Shown here in pieces: positions 17,047 to 26,558 of a stretch of DNA of 42,930 nt; position 1 is the stretch's first letter, and every line of letters starts with the position of its first letter. The notes below the pieces were generated by a model. The model was not told the origin of the DNA and ran no database searches. It saw only the letters and a list, made by a program, of their open reading frames with translations. The DNA is from Candidatus Apopatosoma intestinale (GTDB lineage: Bacteria; Bacillota; Clostridia; Oscillospirales; CAG-272). Both the position numbers and the translations under genes were made by a program. Location: the NCBI GenBank assembly GCA_003524145.1, contig DODZ01000020.1, forward strand, positions 139,285 to 182,214, written 5' to 3'.

Positions 17047-18276
17047 ATGAGTTATATTGCACGTCATATGGAAAACAGAATTCTTGAACTGTCGAAGTCT
17101 TATTCGGCAATTCTTCTGACAGGACCGCGTCAGTCAGGCAAAACAACAATGCTTCGCGCACTTTCCAAAGAGGAAAACAAGGGACGAGAGTATGTGTCGC
17201 TTGATGACCTTACTACGCGCGATATGGCCAAGAACGATCCTGCCCTCTTTCTGCAGATCCACAAGCCACCCGTATTAATTGACGAGGTGCAGTATGCCCC
17301 CGAATTGTTCACATACATTAAAATTCATATAGATGAGCATCACAATCCCGGAGATTTCTGGATGACGGGCTCTCAAATCTTCCGTCTTATGCGCGGAGTT
17401 CAAGAATCATTGGCAGGTCGCGTAGCGCTTCTGCATATGTCTCCCCTGTCCCAACGCGAAATCATCGGCGCAGATTGCATTCCCTTTACAACGAATATGA
17501 ATGTGCTGATGGATGAGTGCAAGAAAATTGCTCCGGTCGATACTCCCACCATCTTCGAGCGCATCTGGCGCGGATCCATGCCCGGTATCGTTTCGGGACT
17601 GTATGCCGACCGCAACATGTATTACTCCTCCTATCTATCTACGTATGTAGAGCGCGACGTGCGTGATATTTCGGGAACGGCAGACGCGTTAAAATTCAAT
17701 CGCTTTATTACTGCAGTAGCCGCCAGAACCGCACAATTGCTCAATTACCACGCACTTGCTGAGGACGCCGAAATCGATATGGTTACCGCCAAGGCATGGG
17801 TAGACATTCTTGAAACGCTTGGTATCATCTTCCTTCTGCATCCCTATTCCAACCATGTGCTGAAGCGTACCATTAAGACACCCAAGGTATATTTTTACGA
17901 TACAGGTCTCGTCTGCTATCTTACCAAATGGTCAAGTCCCGAGGTTGCCGAAAGTGGCGCCATGAGCGGAGCTCTTCTCGAAAACTTCACGGTGTCCGAG
18001 ATACTGAAGGGATATCATAACGCAGGACGTGAGCCGTACCTGTACTTCTACCGCGACCGCGATGCCAAAGAGATCGATGTCATTATGGAGGGCGACGGCA
18101 AGCTCTGCCCCCTAGAGATCAAAAAAACTGCCACTCCCGACAAGCGTATCATTCGCACATTCGGCGTGATTGATAAATCCCCTCTGCAACTTGGCATAGG
18201 TGCTGTTCTCTGCATGGCAGAGCAATTTGGAGCATTTGATAGGGATAACCTCATCGTGCCCATTTGGGCGATATAA
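17047..18276 (+). CDS. AAA_14 / DUF4143 ATP-binding protein (409 aa)
   Basis: The ATG at 17047 follows GGAGGTG with good spacing; a GTG at 17041 lies inside that site and is less likely. Walker A is GPRQSGKT (residues 26-33) and Walker B is VLIDE (76-80), followed by sensor-like 'WMTGSQ'. The C-terminal half is DUF4143, with 'SYLSTYVERDVRDI' and a PD-(D/E)xK-like strand set 'EIDVIME...CPLEIKKT'. These bacterial/archaeal ATPases are widespread and often found near mobile or defence genes; a role in DNA handling is suspected but unproven. Length is standard. It opens the accessory island that continues to about 24.7 kb. Confidence 0.9.
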   Translation: MSYIARHMENRILELSKSYSAILLTGPRQSGKTTMLRALSKEENKGREYVSLDDLTTRDMAKNDPALFLQIHKPPVLIDEVQYAPELFTYIKIHIDEHHNPGDFWMTGSQIFRLMRGVQESLAGRVALLHMSPLSQREIIGADCIPFTTNMNVLMDECKKIAPVDTPTIFERIWRGSMPGIVSGLYADRNMYYSSYLSTYVERDVRDISGTADALKFNRFITAVAARTAQLLNYHALAEDAEIDMVTAKAWVDILETLGIIFLLHPYSNHVLKRTIKTPKVYFYDTGLVCYLTKWSSPEVAESGAMSGALLENFTVSEILKGYHNAGREPYLYFYRDRDAKEIDVIMEGDGKLCPLEIKKTATPDKRIIRTFGVIDKSPLQLGIGAVLCMAEQFGAFDRDNLIVPIWAI

Positions 18277-18285
18277 TAGCAGAAT

Positions 18286-18366
18286 ATGCTGTTTGGCGAG
18301 AAGCCGAGCTTTGGGGAGATTATGGATGGTATAGCAAAACTTGAATTGGATATAAACAATGTATAA
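18286..18366 (+). other. Possible 26-codon remnant ORF
   Basis: An ATG-initiated frame between the ATPase and the membrane protein encodes 26 residues (MLFGEKPSFGEIMDG...). It has no ribosome site. Its composition is protein-like, so it may be the remains of a displaced gene. No family recognised. Confidence 0.2.
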
Positions 18367-18384
18367 GACTAAAAGGAGATTCAA

Positions 18385-19173
18385 ATGGAAGAAATAGCTC
18401 GAAACATAGAAAAACTTATTGAAACATTAAATGAAAATTCTATTCCTAATTGGATTACTATTGTTGGCTTATTGGGACCTATTTTTATATCGATATTGGT
18501 TTGGTGGCTATCTAATAGGCAAAACAAAATACACACCCAATTAGAACAGCAAATAAATGATAATAACGATAAATTGCAAATAGCAATAAGCGATCAGCAA
18601 ATTAAAGCTCAAATGCATGGGGATTTCTTAAAAATATATGATGATTTTTGCTATGCTCAAAGTACTATCAATGGCGCTATGAATCAAGTACATATTATTT
18701 TTTCTAACTTCACTTGCTATAATGCTCCCAACATGCCGACTCAATGGTCAAATAGTATCAATACTGCAACAAATGTTATAACGCAAGCTTTAAATAGAGC
18801 AAAACTTCTTTTGCCGAAATCAGATCAAGAATTAAGAAGTAGATTAGAGTTGATATTGGAGAAGTATAAAAAATTAAATACAGATTTCATTACCTACTAT
18901 AATAGTGGACAAGCTTTTACAGTATCTAATAATGCTTGGAATACAATTAGTCCCGCTTATAGAATAAATATTGGGGATTATAGTGCTTTGACAAGTAACT
19001 TCAATGCATACGATGCTTTCTTAAAATTATGTGCTAATGAAACAACCGAAGCAATTAATAATACTATTTTAGAAATCTTGTCGTTATTTGAGTACGATAA
19101 GTTTGACAAGTATTTTGAACCTTATTTGCAAACAAATTACTTAGAGAAGGAAAATCAAAATGGCAGCAATTAA
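18385..19173 (+). CDS. Membrane-anchored coiled-coil protein linked to the RM locus (262 aa)
   Basis: AAAAGGAG precedes the ATG. Residues ~21-42 form one hydrophobic membrane helix ending in WW; residues ~45-75 are a Gln/Asn-rich amphipathic coiled coil; the rest is helical and presumably cytoplasmic. No catalytic motif was seen and the family is not recognised. The gene is distinctly AT-rich compared with its neighbours, which points to transfer. Its 3' end overlaps the mod start by 14 nt (19160-19173), so the two are translationally coupled. By position it may be an accessory or defence gene carried with the restriction-modification locus. Confidence 0.75.
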   Translation: MEEIARNIEKLIETLNENSIPNWITIVGLLGPIFISILVWWLSNRQNKIHTQLEQQINDNNDKLQIAISDQQIKAQMHGDFLKIYDDFCYAQSTINGAMNQVHIIFSNFTCYNAPNMPTQWSNSINTATNVITQALNRAKLLLPKSDQELRSRLELILEKYKKLNTDFITYYNSGQAFTVSNNAWNTISPAYRINIGDYSALTSNFNAYDAFLKLCANETTEAINNTILEILSLFEYDKFDKYFEPYLQTNYLEKENQNGSN

Positions 19174-21241
19174 CGATTTGATCGCTCAAATAGAAAATCC
19201 GGAGCTTCGTGCGAGAATACAAGCCGAAGTTGACCGAATGAATAAGCAGAAGAAGTTTGGACTCGTGTTCGAAGAGCATCTGCCCGAATGTACGCCTCTT
19301 TATGACATTCCCGTGAAGCGTGGTGCTCTTGTTGCGCTCAAAACCGGCAAGGTGAGCGAGGTTTACAGAGTATTGAAAATCAAAGGCGATGAGGCAGAGT
19401 GCAAGAAGAAGGATGCGGACGAGGTTGCGACTTTTAAGGTGAACGAGCTTGTGACCGTGGCTGAGTTTGGTGATGCGATTTATCCCTATCTCAAGCCTAT
19501 GGATAGTGTTTGCAATGCTCCAGATAGCGATCTTTGGCACACTCTCATTGAAGCCGACAACTATCACGCGCTCCAACTTCTTGAGTATCTATACGCCGGA
19601 AAGGTTGATTGTATATACATTGATCCACCCTACAACACAGGAGCACGAGATTGGAAATACAACAACGATTATGTTGATGACGCAGATACATACCGACATA
19701 GCAAATGGCTTTCCATGATGCAGAAGAGGTTGAAGATTGCTAAAAAGTTACTCAAACCAAAAGATTCTGTAATGATAGTGACTATTGATGAGAAAGAGTA
19801 TTTGCATCTTGGTTGTTTGCTTGAAGAGTTATTTCCTAATGCTCGCATTCAAATGGTTTCTTCAGTAATTAATCCATCAGGCTCTGCGAGAAAAAATATT
19901 TTTAGCCGTGCAGAGGAATACATTTATTACATATTCATAGGTGATGCATGTGTTTATCCACATTTAACTGATATGATTCATCCAGCAAAAGAGGATTTGC
20001 AAGTTCGCTGGGCAAGTTTGTTAAGAAGTGGAAGTAATAGTTCAAGAAGTGCCCGTCCCAAACTTTTTTATCCAGTTTTCTTTAAGACTGAAACAGGAAA
20101 ATTCAATGGTGTGGGAGAATCCTTGCCATTAGATCAAAATAGGAACACAGTTTTTGTTCCTAATGATTGCTTTGCTGTATGGCCTATTAAAGCTAATGGA
20201 GAGGAAGCGAGATGAACTCTTTCCCAAGATACTTTGCTTGATAAGATCAACAAAGGATATGTAAAATTTGGCTCGTGGAAATATGGAGATAAGACAAGAA
20301 CAATTAATTATTTATCCGAAGGAATGGAAGGTGCACTTGAACGAGGTGAACTCGAAGTTTTAGGGAAGGATGACGATGGAACGCTTATCACAGGGAGATC
20401 GTTTAAACCAATCGTTCCTTTAACAATTTGGAATCAGCCTTCACATGGAGCAGGAGACTATGGTTCAAGTCTGCTTTTGGATATTTTTATTTCCAAAAGA
20501 TTTACGTTCCCCAAATCTCTTTATGCAGTGTGTGATACTTTACGATTTGTTGTAAAAGAAAAGAAAAACGCACTCATTGTAGATTTTTTTGCAGGTTCTG
20601 GAACTACGCTTCATGCGGTAAATCTTCTCAATGCAGAAGATGGTGGAAACCGTCGTTGTATTATGGTTACAAATAACGAGGTATCCGCGGATGAGGCAAA
20701 GGCTCTTTCGGATAGTGGTTACCATCCCGGTGATGAAGAATGGGAAAAACTCGGCATTGCCCGTTACGTTACATGGCCGCGCACTGTATGCAGCATCGAA
20801 GGACACGACGTAAAAGGCAATCCCCTTAAAGGTAATTATCTTGGAAGTGACAAGCCTATGGCTGATGGTTTCAAGGCTAATGCCGCCTTCTTTAAGCTCG
20901 GATTCCTTGATAAGACGTCGGTTGCACTCGGCAGACAGTTCAAAGAAATGCTTCCGACTCTGTGGATGAAAGCGAGTGCAATCGGCAAATGTCCTACTAT
21001 CAGCGAGGATATTCCCGATATGCTGATTCTTCCCGAAAACAAGTTTGCAGTACTGATTGATGAAATGTCCTATATGACATTTGAGAAGCAGATTGCAGAG
21101 CATCCTGAGATCGAAACGATTTATATTGTAACCGACTCCGAGCCCGGATACCGTGAAATGATCGCGGCATTCGAGGGTAAAAACACATATCAGTTATACA
21201 GAGATTACCTCGATAATTTCCGTATTAATACCGGGAGGTAA
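19160..21241 (+). pseudogene. mod: Type III DNA methyltransferase Mod, interrupted by an in-frame UGA
   Basis: One frame of 693 codons runs across this span with a single TGA at codon 352 (20213-20215). The upstream part carries the amino-methyltransferase motif DPPYNTG (residues 155-161); the downstream part carries the AdoMet motif FAGSGTT (477-483). The DPPY-before-FxGxG order is the beta class used by type III Mod subunits (N6-adenine). The reading resumes directly after the stop with matching sense; around the stop (GEEAR-stop-TLSQDTL) related proteins usually have Trp, so TGG to TGA is the simplest explanation. A fragment could restart at the TTG at 20234, giving 335 aa, but the two motifs would lie on separate chains. 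The middle (~19740-20560), the target-recognition region, is more AT-rich than both ends. Other genes here use TGA as a stop, so recoding is unlikely. Confidence 0.8.
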
Positions 21242-21244
21242 CAC

Positions 21245-22797
21245 ATGAAAGTTGAATTATTTCCTTTTCAGACAAAGGCTCTTGCGGGGTTGAGAATGCA
21301 GAGTGCTGAGGCTCTTGGTAGCTATCGTCGCACGCACTCTCCGCAGGTAGTTTCCTTTACTGCTCCTACGGGCGCGGGTAAAACCATTATTATGGCATCT
21401 TTGATAGAGTCTATCTATTTCGGCGATGACAGTTATCCCGATCAGCAGAACGCCATCTTTGTTTGGCTTTCCGACTCTCCGCAGCTTAATGAGCAGTCCA
21501 AGCAGAAAATAGATTTGAAGGCGGACAAAATCCGTCTTGATCAGTGCGTTACCATCACGGAGGAAACCTTCGACAGCGAGGTGTTGGATGATGGACACAT
21601 CTATTTCCTCAACACACAGAAGCTCGGTAAAAGCTCTAATCTGACCAAGCACAGCGACACAAGACAATACACGATTTGGGAAACTCTCGCCAACACGGCA
21701 CGTGAAAAGAGTGACCGTTTGTATCTGATCATCGACGAGGCACATAGAGGGATGCAAGGTCGTGAGGCAAGTCGTGCAACTACCATCATGCAGAAATTCC
21801 TTAAAGGTAGTGTCGAGGACAAGCTCGCGCCTATGCCCGTAGTCATTGGTATGTCGGCGACCTCTGAACGATTTAACCGTCTCGTTGAAGGCACATCATC
21901 CACAATACATAAAGTCGTAGTAACGGCAGATGAGGTTCGCGCTTCGGGACTTTTGAAGGATAGAATCGTTATTACCTATCCCGAGGAAAGCTCTCTCAAT
22001 AAGGATATGGCTGTGCTTCAAGCAGCGGCTGACGATTGGAAAGAAAAATGGGATCATTGGACACAGTATTGCCGTGAACAGCACTATGCTTACGTTAATC
22101 CCGTTTTCGTCGTTCAAGTATTGAGCAGCACGGGCGATCGCATATCCGATACCGATCTTGATGATTGCCTTCGCAAGATCGAAGAAAGAACAGGATTCCA
22201 TTTTTCTGAGGGAGAGGTTGTAGCATCGTTTCGGACGGTGATATCGTAAGTAAACACAACTTCAGTTTGCCCGAAACCATTCAAGTTGCTCATGAGGATG
22301 GCGGCAAGGAATACAGTAATCACTTGTTTGTTAACGCAAATACCGGAACAGCTGTTATGAAATTGAACGGCTGGGAAGAAGGCGTTATTGCAGAGGAAGA
22401 AAAGAATCCTGATTTTGTTTGTTGGTTGCGAAACCCGTCGAGAAAATCGTGGTCGCTCTGCATTCCTTACGAGATGGACAACGAAAACAAACCTGCATAT
22501 CCCGACTTTATTATCGTTCGCAAAGATGTAATTTCTGGGTATGTCATTGATATCCTTGAGCCTCATAACCCCGAGTATATTGACAATCTCGGCAAGGCGA
22601 AGGGATTTGCAGAATACGCTCGTCAGAACCCAGGCGTTGGTCGTATTCAGCTTATTCGTATGTCAAAAGACATCTCAGGCAAGAACAGATTTAAGCGGCT
22701 TGATATGTCTATGAGTGCTGTTAGAGATAAGGTTTCAAGAGCAATCAATAACGATGAGCTTGACCATATCTTTGATACGGACGGATTCTTTATGTGA
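21245..22797 (+). pseudogene. res: Type III restriction subunit Res, internally deleted and frameshifted
   Basis: It starts 3 nt after mod. The first frame (to 22249) holds a superfamily-2 helicase domain with PTGAGKT (residues 41-47), DEAH (164-167) and 'GMSATSERF'. From about 22229 the sense continues in another frame, 'SDGDIVSKHNFSLPETIQ...', up to 22797, with the C-terminal region 'YPDFIIVRK...GYVIDILEPH' that resembles the PD-(D/E)xK nuclease end of Res. Intact Res proteins are about 850-1000 residues; here about 510 remain. The second RecA-like domain with the QxxGRxxR motif is missing. A deletion of roughly 1 kb with a frame change near 22215-22235 explains this. Restriction activity should be lost. 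Confidence 0.8.
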
Positions 22798-22820
22798 TTT
22801 TTACGAAAGGAGTGCCATAA

Positions 22821-23981
22821 ATGGGAAGACCCAAAAAAGAAAGTGTCAGTATAACAAAAGCATCCCCTCATACGATTAAGAAATTTGAACTTATTGAGTA
22901 TTATGTGGATGCTTGGGCAAGAAAAATACTTGGATACAATGGTGCAAATGGTCGAGAAGGATCGAAGGGCTTGATTTATATTGATTGCATGTCAAACAGT
23001 GGATTATATCATGACAACAATGGAGATCTCGTTGACGGCACGGCCTTGCGCATTGTAAAAGCATTGAATAATCTTATTGAAAATTACCCTACTAAAAAAG
23101 CAATTGTACTTTTTAACGACATAGATCATTCAAAAATTGAATTACTTAAAGCTCAGATTTCAACAATAGCGTTGAAAGACAATATTGAGATTTATTTTAG
23201 TGAAGAAGACTGTAATGTTTTTTTACACAACTTGAATGTTAGCGATTTTACTCAACAGTATCAGACACTTTTGCTTTATGATCCATATATTGCATCACTT
23301 GATTGGAGCGCTATCGATCCATTTCTTAATCGATGGGGAGAAGTGATTATCAATCATATGATATCAGACACTAAACGTGGTATAACATTAGCCAAAAAAG
23401 AGGATGTCAAAGGAAGGTATCAAACAACATATGATGAGACTAATATTGCCCGTATTATTGATATGGCTAAAGATAAGAAGCAGTTGAATGATGCTGTAAT
23501 AAAAATAATACAAAAACGTTCAAACAAGGCAGTTTATATTGCTTCATTTTCATTTTTTAATCAAAATAATTCATTGGTATATGATTTGATTCATTGCAGT
23601 AGCAATCTGGAAGGGTTCAAACTAATTAAAAAATCTGCATGGAAAACTTTTGGCGATAAATCTTCCTTAAAAGATACGCACGGGACTCAAAATCAGTTAC
23701 GTATAAACTTAGATGGAACTGGATGCATTGAAACGGAAACAGATGATGAATGTTACTATGTTTCTGATATAGCTAAAGATATTATTCATAAATTCGGAAA
23801 CCGTGACAATGTGACTTTGGGTGAAATATATCGGTATTTGGATATTCATCCGATTTTCCCGAGTGACGGATATAAAGATGTGATAAAGAATGAATTACGC
23901 GATTTAGGAGTAAAATTGCCAAGGTCAACAAACGGTACTATTACATTCCCAAACAGAAAGGAAGCGCAATGGATACAATAG
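22821..23981 (+). CDS. tcmP: Three-Cys-motif partner protein TcmP-like (386 aa)
   Basis: AAAGGAG lies before the ATG. The N-terminus (residues ~10-75) has the TcmP layout: 'HTIKKFELIEYYVDAWARKIL', then 'YIDCMSNSGLY' and a 'DGTALRIVKAL' segment resembling a Rossmann-type glycine loop and following helix. TcmP (TIGR04474) is defined by being next to a three-Cys, radical-SAM-like gene, and that is exactly what follows here with a 13-nt overlap. The C-terminal ~70 residues look like a winged helix. Function unknown; a nucleic-acid-modifying role and a link with defence islands are suspected. The gene is AT-rich like the 18385 gene. Confidence 0.8.
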   Translation: MGRPKKESVSITKASPHTIKKFELIEYYVDAWARKILGYNGANGREGSKGLIYIDCMSNSGLYHDNNGDLVDGTALRIVKALNNLIENYPTKKAIVLFNDIDHSKIELLKAQISTIALKDNIEIYFSEEDCNVFLHNLNVSDFTQQYQTLLLYDPYIASLDWSAIDPFLNRWGEVIINHMISDTKRGITLAKKEDVKGRYQTTYDETNIARIIDMAKDKKQLNDAVIKIIQKRSNKAVYIASFSFFNQNNSLVYDLIHCSSNLEGFKLIKKSAWKTFGDKSSLKDTHGTQNQLRINLDGTGCIETETDDECYYVSDIAKDIIHKFGNRDNVTLGEIYRYLDIHPIFPSDGYKDVIKNELRDLGVKLPRSTNGTITFPNRKEAQWIQ

Positions 23982-24736
23982 AGAGACAATCCTTACTATA
24001 CAAAACCGGCGTAGAATATGGCGATTATACCGTCAATCATGTGCAGGGATGTGCTCACGGATGTAAATATCCTTGTTATGCAATGATGATGGCGAAACGC
24101 TTTGGAAAAGTAACATCGTACGAGAAATGGTGCGAACCTAAACTTGTTGAAAACGCTCTTGAAATATTAGACAAGGAAATCCCAAAACTAAAGGATAAAA
24201 TCAAATCGGTACACTTATGCTTTTCAACCGATCCGTTCATGTACGGTTATGATGAAGTGTCCCAAATGAGCATTGCAATTATTAAAAAGCTGAACGTAGC
24301 TGGTATCAAGTGTACTGCACTCACAAAAGGGATCTTGCCCATTGAGTTGGCGACGCTCTCGCCCGAAAACGAATATGGAATTACGTTAGTATCGCTTGAT
24401 GAAGTATTCCGACAAGAGATGGAGCCAAACTCCGCACCGTACCAAGAACGTATCGACGCACTACGCATACTGCATAATGCAGGATGCAAAACGTGGGTGA
24501 GCATCGAACCGTACCCCACACCAAACTTCATTGAACAAGACTTAAATGAGATACTTGAAGCCATTAGCTTCTGCGATAAAATCATCTTCGGGCGCTTGAA
24601 TTACAATAAAAAAGTGTCCGAATACAAGGATTACAAAGCTTACTTTAATAAGTTGGTTGAGCAGGTAATAAAGTATTGCAAGACCAATGGAAAACAGTAT
24701 CATATTAAGGATGGAACTATTTCTAAATTTGAATAG
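23969..24736 (+). CDS. Three-Cys-motif radical-SAM-like protein, TcmP partner (255 aa)
   Basis: The ATG lies inside the end of the TcmP gene, with AAAGGAAG before it, so the pair is translationally coupled. The cysteine motif is CAHGCKYPC (C28, C32, C36), spaced CX3CX3C and followed by YAMMMA; canonical radical-SAM enzymes have CX3CX2C. Downstream strands 'VHLCFSTDPFM', 'CTALTKG', 'YGITLVSLDE' and 'TWVSIEPYPTP' fit a partial TIM barrel like SplB- and Gp37/Gp68-type proteins. It probably binds a [4Fe-4S] cluster and AdoMet, and the two proteins probably act together on a nucleic acid or another substrate. The reaction is unknown. Confidence 0.8.
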   Translation: MDTIERQSLLYKTGVEYGDYTVNHVQGCAHGCKYPCYAMMMAKRFGKVTSYEKWCEPKLVENALEILDKEIPKLKDKIKSVHLCFSTDPFMYGYDEVSQMSIAIIKKLNVAGIKCTALTKGILPIELATLSPENEYGITLVSLDEVFRQEMEPNSAPYQERIDALRILHNAGCKTWVSIEPYPTPNFIEQDLNEILEAISFCDKIIFGRLNYNKKVSEYKDYKAYFNKLVEQVIKYCKTNGKQYHIKDGTISKFE

Positions 24737-24819
24737 TACAAGGATTATTTCGTTAAAACAAGGAGCAATTAAAACGAGAGAATTTTTCATTTTTCAAGTG
24801 CTTTACGAAAGGACCTTCT

Positions 24820-25200
24820 ATGACAAAACAATCTTTCCTCAAATACTGCCTCAATACATACGGCACATCTCCGGACTATCCGTTTGACGAGGATTTTGAA
24901 ACGGCGGTGCTCAGGCACACGGACAACCGCAAGTGGTATGCGATTGTAATGCGTGTATCCCGACGCAAGTTTGGATTTGACAGCGACGAGGTGATTGATG
25001 TGGTCAATCTGAAGCTTCCGGTCGAGATGTTCGGCTCATTTGGAGCGGCGGACGGTGTCTATCCTGCCTATCACATGAACAAGCTCCATTGGATATCTGT
25101 TCTTCTGCCCGATGCACCTAACGATATTTTGCAGTTCCTTGTGAATGTAAGCTTTGAGGCGACGAAAACAACAAAGAAAAAGACAAAACACCCCCAATGA
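24820..25200 (+). CDS. MmcQ/YjbR family protein, paralogue (126 aa)
   Basis: This is the second copy of the family, about 70% identical by eye to the product of 7901-8284, including 'DYPF', 'ETAVLRH', 'RKFGFDSDE' and 'YHMNKLHWIS'. AAAGGA precedes the ATG. The divergent N- and C-termini (a Lys/Thr-rich tail) distinguish it. It is 12 bp upstream of the macrodomain gene and so probably starts a small operon through 26915. Confidence 0.9.
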   Translation: MTKQSFLKYCLNTYGTSPDYPFDEDFETAVLRHTDNRKWYAIVMRVSRRKFGFDSDEVIDVVNLKLPVEMFGSFGAADGVYPAYHMNKLHWISVLLPDAPNDILQFLVNVSFEATKTTKKKTKHPQ

Positions 25201-25212
25201 AAGGAGGCACCC

Positions 25213-26238
25213 ATGCCGCTAAAAATAGTACGAAACGATATAACAAAAATGAAGGTGGATGCCATTGTCAATGCCGCAAACGAGTCGCTGCTCGGCGGTG
25301 GAGGTGTTGACGGTGCGATTCACCGTGCCGCAGGTTCGGGCTTGCTTGCCGAGTGCAGAGCGCTTGGCGGTTGTAAGACCGGCAAGGCGAAGATCACGGG
25401 TGGTTATCATCTGCCTACGAAATATGTCATACATACCGTCGGTCCTATCTATAACGACGGCAAACACGGCGAAAAGACCTTGCTTGAATCCTGCTATCGT
25501 GAGTCTTTGGCGCTTGCGAAGGAGCGGGGCTGTGAAACGGTTGCTTTCCCGCTTATCTCGTCGGGCGTGTACGGATATCCGAAGGATCAGGCTCTGAAGG
25601 TTGCCATCGATGTCATCAGCGACTTCCTTCTTGAAAACGAAATGACGGTCTATATCGTCATATTCGACAAGGCGTCGTATCAGATCGGAGAGAATCTGTT
25701 CTCGGATATTGCCGAATACATTGATGACAATTATGTGGACGAGCATACCGATTACAGCCACGAGCGTATCCGTATGAATGCACCCCAACCGATGGCTCCG
25801 CGCAAAAGACGGAAGAAATCGGACGATGAATTTACTGAAATGTGCGATTGCAAGGCGATGCCCCTTGAGGATGACTTGGGTGCGAAGCTCAAGCATATCG
25901 ACGAGAGTTTTTCGCAAATGCTTCTGCGTAAAATCGACGAAAAAGGGATGACCGATGCCGAGTGCTATAAAAAGGCGAATATTGACCGCAAACTGTTTTC
26001 AAAAATCCGCAGTGACGTCCATTACAAGCCGAGCAAACCTACTGCGCTTGCTTTTGCGATCTCCTTGGAGCTTTCACTTGATGAAACCGAGGATATGCTT
26101 CGCAAGGCAGGCTTTGCGCTGTCGCACAGCAACAAGTTTGATATTATCATCGAATATTTTATCAGCAAAGGCAATTACAACATTTTTGAAATCAACGAGG
26201 CTCTGTTTGCCTTCGATCAGAGCCTGCTCGGAGCATAA
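25213..26238 (+). CDS. Macrodomain protein with a C-terminal helical extension (341 aa)
   Basis: GAAAGGAGG lies before the ATG. Residues ~1-165 form an ADP-ribose-binding macrodomain: 'DAIVNAANESLLGGGGVDGAIHRAAG', 'YVIHTVGP', and 'VAFPLISSGVYGYP', as in MacroD-type/YmdB-like O-acetyl-ADP-ribose deacetylases, with the catalytic-loop Asn and Asp present. After a basic linker (~195-210), residues ~225-341 form a conserved helical extension ('AECYKKANIDRKLFSKIRSD') resembling an XRE-like DNA-binding fold. Such fusions are common in Firmicutes. The likely role is to remove or sense ADP-ribose signals; the linked helical domain suggests regulation or anti-stress function. Confidence 0.85.
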   Translation: MPLKIVRNDITKMKVDAIVNAANESLLGGGGVDGAIHRAAGSGLLAECRALGGCKTGKAKITGGYHLPTKYVIHTVGPIYNDGKHGEKTLLESCYRESLALAKERGCETVAFPLISSGVYGYPKDQALKVAIDVISDFLLENEMTVYIVIFDKASYQIGENLFSDIAEYIDDNYVDEHTDYSHERIRMNAPQPMAPRKRRKKSDDEFTEMCDCKAMPLEDDLGAKLKHIDESFSQMLLRKIDEKGMTDAECYKKANIDRKLFSKIRSDVHYKPSKPTALAFAISLELSLDETEDMLRKAGFALSHSNKFDIIIEYFISKGNYNIFEINEALFAFDQSLLGA

Positions 26239-26241
26239 GAG

Positions 26242-26544
26242 ATGAAGAAGATAAAAATAACAGTGATGCGAAAGGCACGGTATGACGATCTGATCGACAA
26301 ATATGAAAATCCAATCGAACACGCCTGTGGCTTAGAGGAAGGTCAGGTGTTTTTCTGCGAAGGTTGGCAAAAACCAGATGGCTTTTGTGACAGTGCGTGG
26401 GACAGCGTTTCACCGTTCATTATGACTCTTGCACACGGTGGCGAGAACTTTTACGATGGGTGGATGAAAAACAAAAAATCTGCAATGATTTCTTGCAACG
26501 ATGGTTTCCGTCCTGTAAGTTTTTACATTGAAGTCTGTGAATAA
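26242..26544 (+). CDS. TIGR04076 family protein (100 aa)
   Basis: The gene begins 3 nt after the macrodomain stop. It has the family signature: 'KITVMRKARYDDLIDKY', a 'GQVF.CEGWQKPDGFCDSAWDSVSPF' segment and 'CNDGFRPVSFYIE' near the end. The conserved Cys residues suggest metal or redox chemistry. TIGR04076 has no established function. Spacing places it in an operon with its neighbours. Confidence 0.85.
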   Translation: MKKIKITVMRKARYDDLIDKYENPIEHACGLEEGQVFFCEGWQKPDGFCDSAWDSVSPFIMTLAHGGENFYDGWMKNKKSAMISCNDGFRPVSFYIEVCE

Positions 26545-26558
26545 AAGGAGATTGGACT

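Noticed and set aside
20213..20215. UGA read as Trp by an altered genetic code
   Set aside because: TGA ends several genes normally here (for example 22795, 25198, 27658), so a global reassignment is excluded.
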